From NCBI GenBank assembly GCA_031265875.1, contig JAISCA010000044.1, positions 20,163-84,162 on the forward strand: a stretch of DNA of 64,000 nucleotides. The letters are read 5' to 3'. Origin of the DNA: Propionibacteriaceae bacterium. GTDB lineage: Bacteria; Actinomycetota; Actinomycetes; Propionibacteriales; Propionibacteriaceae. Under the pieces are notes generated by a model that was given only the letters and a program-made list of their open reading frames with translations, ran no database searches and was not told the origin of the DNA. The translations under genes were made by a program, and so were the position numbers. Of this stretch, positions 63,301 through 64,000 are shown in pieces (position 1 is the first letter of the stretch; each line of letters opens with the position of its first letter).

Positions 63301-63880
63301 GTACTCCAACCATGTCATGGTGCGGGGCGTCCAGCAGGGCGTCCAGGTGACGCGGGCCAATCTGCCGGCCACGGCCGAGGTGGGGCAGACCCTGACCTTG
63401 GATCTGGACTTCCGGCCCACCACGGCCGAAGTCGACTACACCTGGTTCCGGGGTCAGTCGCGCATCGCCGGAGCCGACGGGCCCTCCTACACCGTGACCG
63501 CCGCCGACGCCGGCGGGCAGGTCCTCAAGGTCAAATTGACTGTGACGGCCCCAGGCCAGACGGCACTGGTGCGTTACAGCACTGGAGCCCAGGTGGACGG
63601 TCCCCAGGCGCCGACGGTGGCCGGTCTGACTCTGAAGGTGGCCGGCGCTTTGGCGCCCGGCCGGGCCCTGACGGCCCAGGCCCAGTTCAGCCCCAGCACA
63701 GCTAGGGCCGAGTACAGCTGGTTCCGCGACAGCGTCTACCTGGGCCAGATCACCGGGCCGAACTACGTCCTGACCGCCGCCGACCTGGGCCACGACATCG
63801 TGGTCAAACTGACCCTGACCGCCCCCGGCTTCGAGCCGATCAGCCGCTACGCCCGTCTGAGCGTGCCGACCGTCACCTAG
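60335..63880 (+). CDS. Secreted multidomain glycoside hydrolase, GH43-type (subfamily 24-like)
   Basis: The protein has 1181 residues from an ATG after AAGGAAG. A signal peptide ends near residue 48. Residues about 50-560 form a GH43-like propeller: RGYWSTDLVNWHDMGLVLP, ERPKLLWNAKTGQFVIIYHAD (Glu224), SRDMTVFQD and REASSVFKYDGWYYMLTSG follow GH43_24 exo-beta-1,3-galactanases. Then come two near-duplicate F5/8-type carbohydrate-binding domains (about 613-752 and 754-892) and three Ig-like repeats (about 905-1181) each with Y.WFR.....I.G..G..Y. There is no sortase signal. It would degrade galactan-rich plant or host glycans outside the cell. Confidence 0.8.
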   Translation: MSQISSSTPVAEPGRPRSRRRSPRLAGLLGLALVAGLLTPALAAAPAAAVTLAQVPAPDGSVWLDVDGQPIKAHGGSVVAVEEARVGLDITGDGAMDQTVWLWYGEDKTDATRPVNGVRGYWSTDLVNWHDMGLVLPTHQFFTLQVTGGQVVVDQAKVDAIKATANLTEPTEQIGQAEIDRARAFVAPYVETWTDQAAGLAASYDEANLANASYRLNGNINIMERPKLLWNAKTGQFVIIYHADGPLPDNADLVAWVAGGGDPADTNVGSRYSRAEIGFAVSDTPWGPFRLVNTTKMNWSTGVPNAGREGDSRDMTVFQDSGVHTVDPVADDAYAVYSSEMNKWMYISRLNAEYTGPLVEGEDAALGQDFSNRVLPDVNREASSVFKYDGWYYMLTSGTDGWNSTAVIAYRSRSMITDTPAVVGNNNGNPASGQWTRLDPANPCVGVSGRSGVGTADPSRCFDSQPTFVIALDQDQGQFIYMGDRWITESNGSAGERSRYVWAPIQVDSERASLTVENVGAFSPTNASLYRPLSFAEPLAFQAQPEDRDSFNPVFSVAVDGQTYSDLTADWSQSNLDAAFASGGWRTIAGHIATPGSLQGRYLTASLKVASGNVCAEASLIAASFHQTSYGTFPASLACDGDIDTAWSTWASATARQDQVSFTLEYAADYSLRQVAFTNAEGTIVSLTVQWRDPADGVWKDSSAGVVVPAANGVATVIEFEPVVADGLRLIFETPGSYLKIPELQVLGQASLVNLCQEPGSQVEGSFHQTNYGVFPAALACDGDSSTSWSTWASSGQGRDQVTWSVVWVGSHQVGQVAFTNIEGTIAQVAVWYQSPDGLWAPTSASAAPVAANNSLTSLSFDPVVATGLRLVFDTPGSYLKITELAIPGQPVEDTPEPEEPISLSRPELVCGGDLQWAEVGQECRLDLTVTPEATELTYLWFRDGGHLIPGADGASYTVQPGDQGLDIVVKVIAGEPDQAGEYGQAQVKYSNHVMVRGVQQGVQVTRANLPATAEVGQTLTLDLDFRPTTAEVDYTWFRGQSRIAGADGPSYTVTAADAGGQVLKVKLTVTAPGQTALVRYSTGAQVDGPQAPTVAGLTLKVAGALAPGRALTAQAQFSPSTARAEYSWFRDSVYLGQITGPNYVLTAADLGHDIVVKLTLTAPGFEPISRYARLSVPTVT

Positions 63881-63883
63881 AAG

Positions 63884-63934
63884 CCCCAAAAAGTGTCCTC
63901 CCTCCGCTGTGCTCCGGTCCGGTACTTTTCGGGG
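63884..63934. repeat. 51-nt inverted-repeat element, copy 1
   Basis: The element begins CCCCAAAAAGT and ends ACTTTTCGGGG, which pair over 10 of 11 positions. It starts 4 nt after the GH43 stop and may act as its terminator. Copy 2 differs at one position. Confidence 0.8.
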
Positions 63935-63949
63935 ACCCCGGGAGACTCA

Positions 63950-64000
63950 CCCCAAAAAGTGTCCTCCCTCCGCTGTGCTCCGGTCCGGTACTTGTCGGGG
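63950..64000. repeat. 51-nt inverted-repeat element, copy 2
   Basis: This copy is 50/51 identical to copy 1 (ACTTGTCGGGG at the end) and follows it after a 15-nt spacer. It reaches the window edge, so more copies may follow outside. Confidence 0.8.

Overview
The window is high-GC bacterial DNA. Its gene order, leaderless promoters, DtxR-type iron boxes, CIRCE/HrcA control and Actinobacteria-specific families (DUF3097, DUF4192, CtpE-like ATPase, WXG100 protein) point to an actinomycete. The exact family cannot be settled from sequence reading alone. About 53 protein genes can be supported. I see no rRNA, tRNA, CRISPR array, insertion sequence or prophage.

Layout. 1-6904: the end of a PucR-type regulator, a DUF349 protein, a TasA/BsaA-like secreted protein, and an RND efflux pump divergent from a MarR regulator. 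7028-14705: a catabolic cluster around a LacI regulator. One arm (-) holds a cyclase-family hydrolase, an MFS importer and a DapA-family aldolase/lyase; the other (+) holds LacI, an EntA-like SDR, a family I CoA-transferase and a crotonase. Twin operators lie in the divergent spacer. 14779-15667: an iron box and a siderophore-interacting reductase. 15750-27822: a double-GNAT protein, Lrp/alanine dehydrogenase/CycA, adenine deaminase, acyl-CoA ligase, LysE exporter, DUF4192, sugar kinase and a VIT-family protein. 28019-34668: leuS, then an iron-box-controlled ferric-siderophore ABC importer. 34694-60199: a conserved actinobacterial backbone (comEA-comEC-holA-rpsT-lepA-hemW-DUF3097-hrcA-dnaJ-rsmE-tgt) interrupted by accessory blocks. 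60335-63880: a large secreted GH43-type enzyme, followed by two near-identical 51-nt inverted-repeat elements at the window edge.

How the parts work together. Two strong DtxR/IdeR-type boxes put siderophore uptake (binding lipoprotein, two permeases, ATPase) and cytoplasmic iron release (SIP reductase) into one iron regulon. Lrp faces ald, with cycA behind it, which looks like an alanine/glycine uptake and oxidation unit. The LacI cluster reads as import, hydrolysis, C-C cleavage, oxidation, CoA activation and hydration of an unidentified small cyclic or acidic carbon source.

The most interesting material is: (i) the LacI-controlled cluster with its paired operators; (ii) a WXG100 protein whose C-terminal two-thirds is about eight imperfect A/G-rich repeats, beside a small LpqN/DUF1795-like gene; (iii) an unusually regular set of ten TANNNT-N6-RTG leaderless starts; (iv) a low-GC matrixin protease island between holA and rpsT; (v) the paired repeat elements at the right end. 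Functions are assigned by reading motifs; no database search was run.
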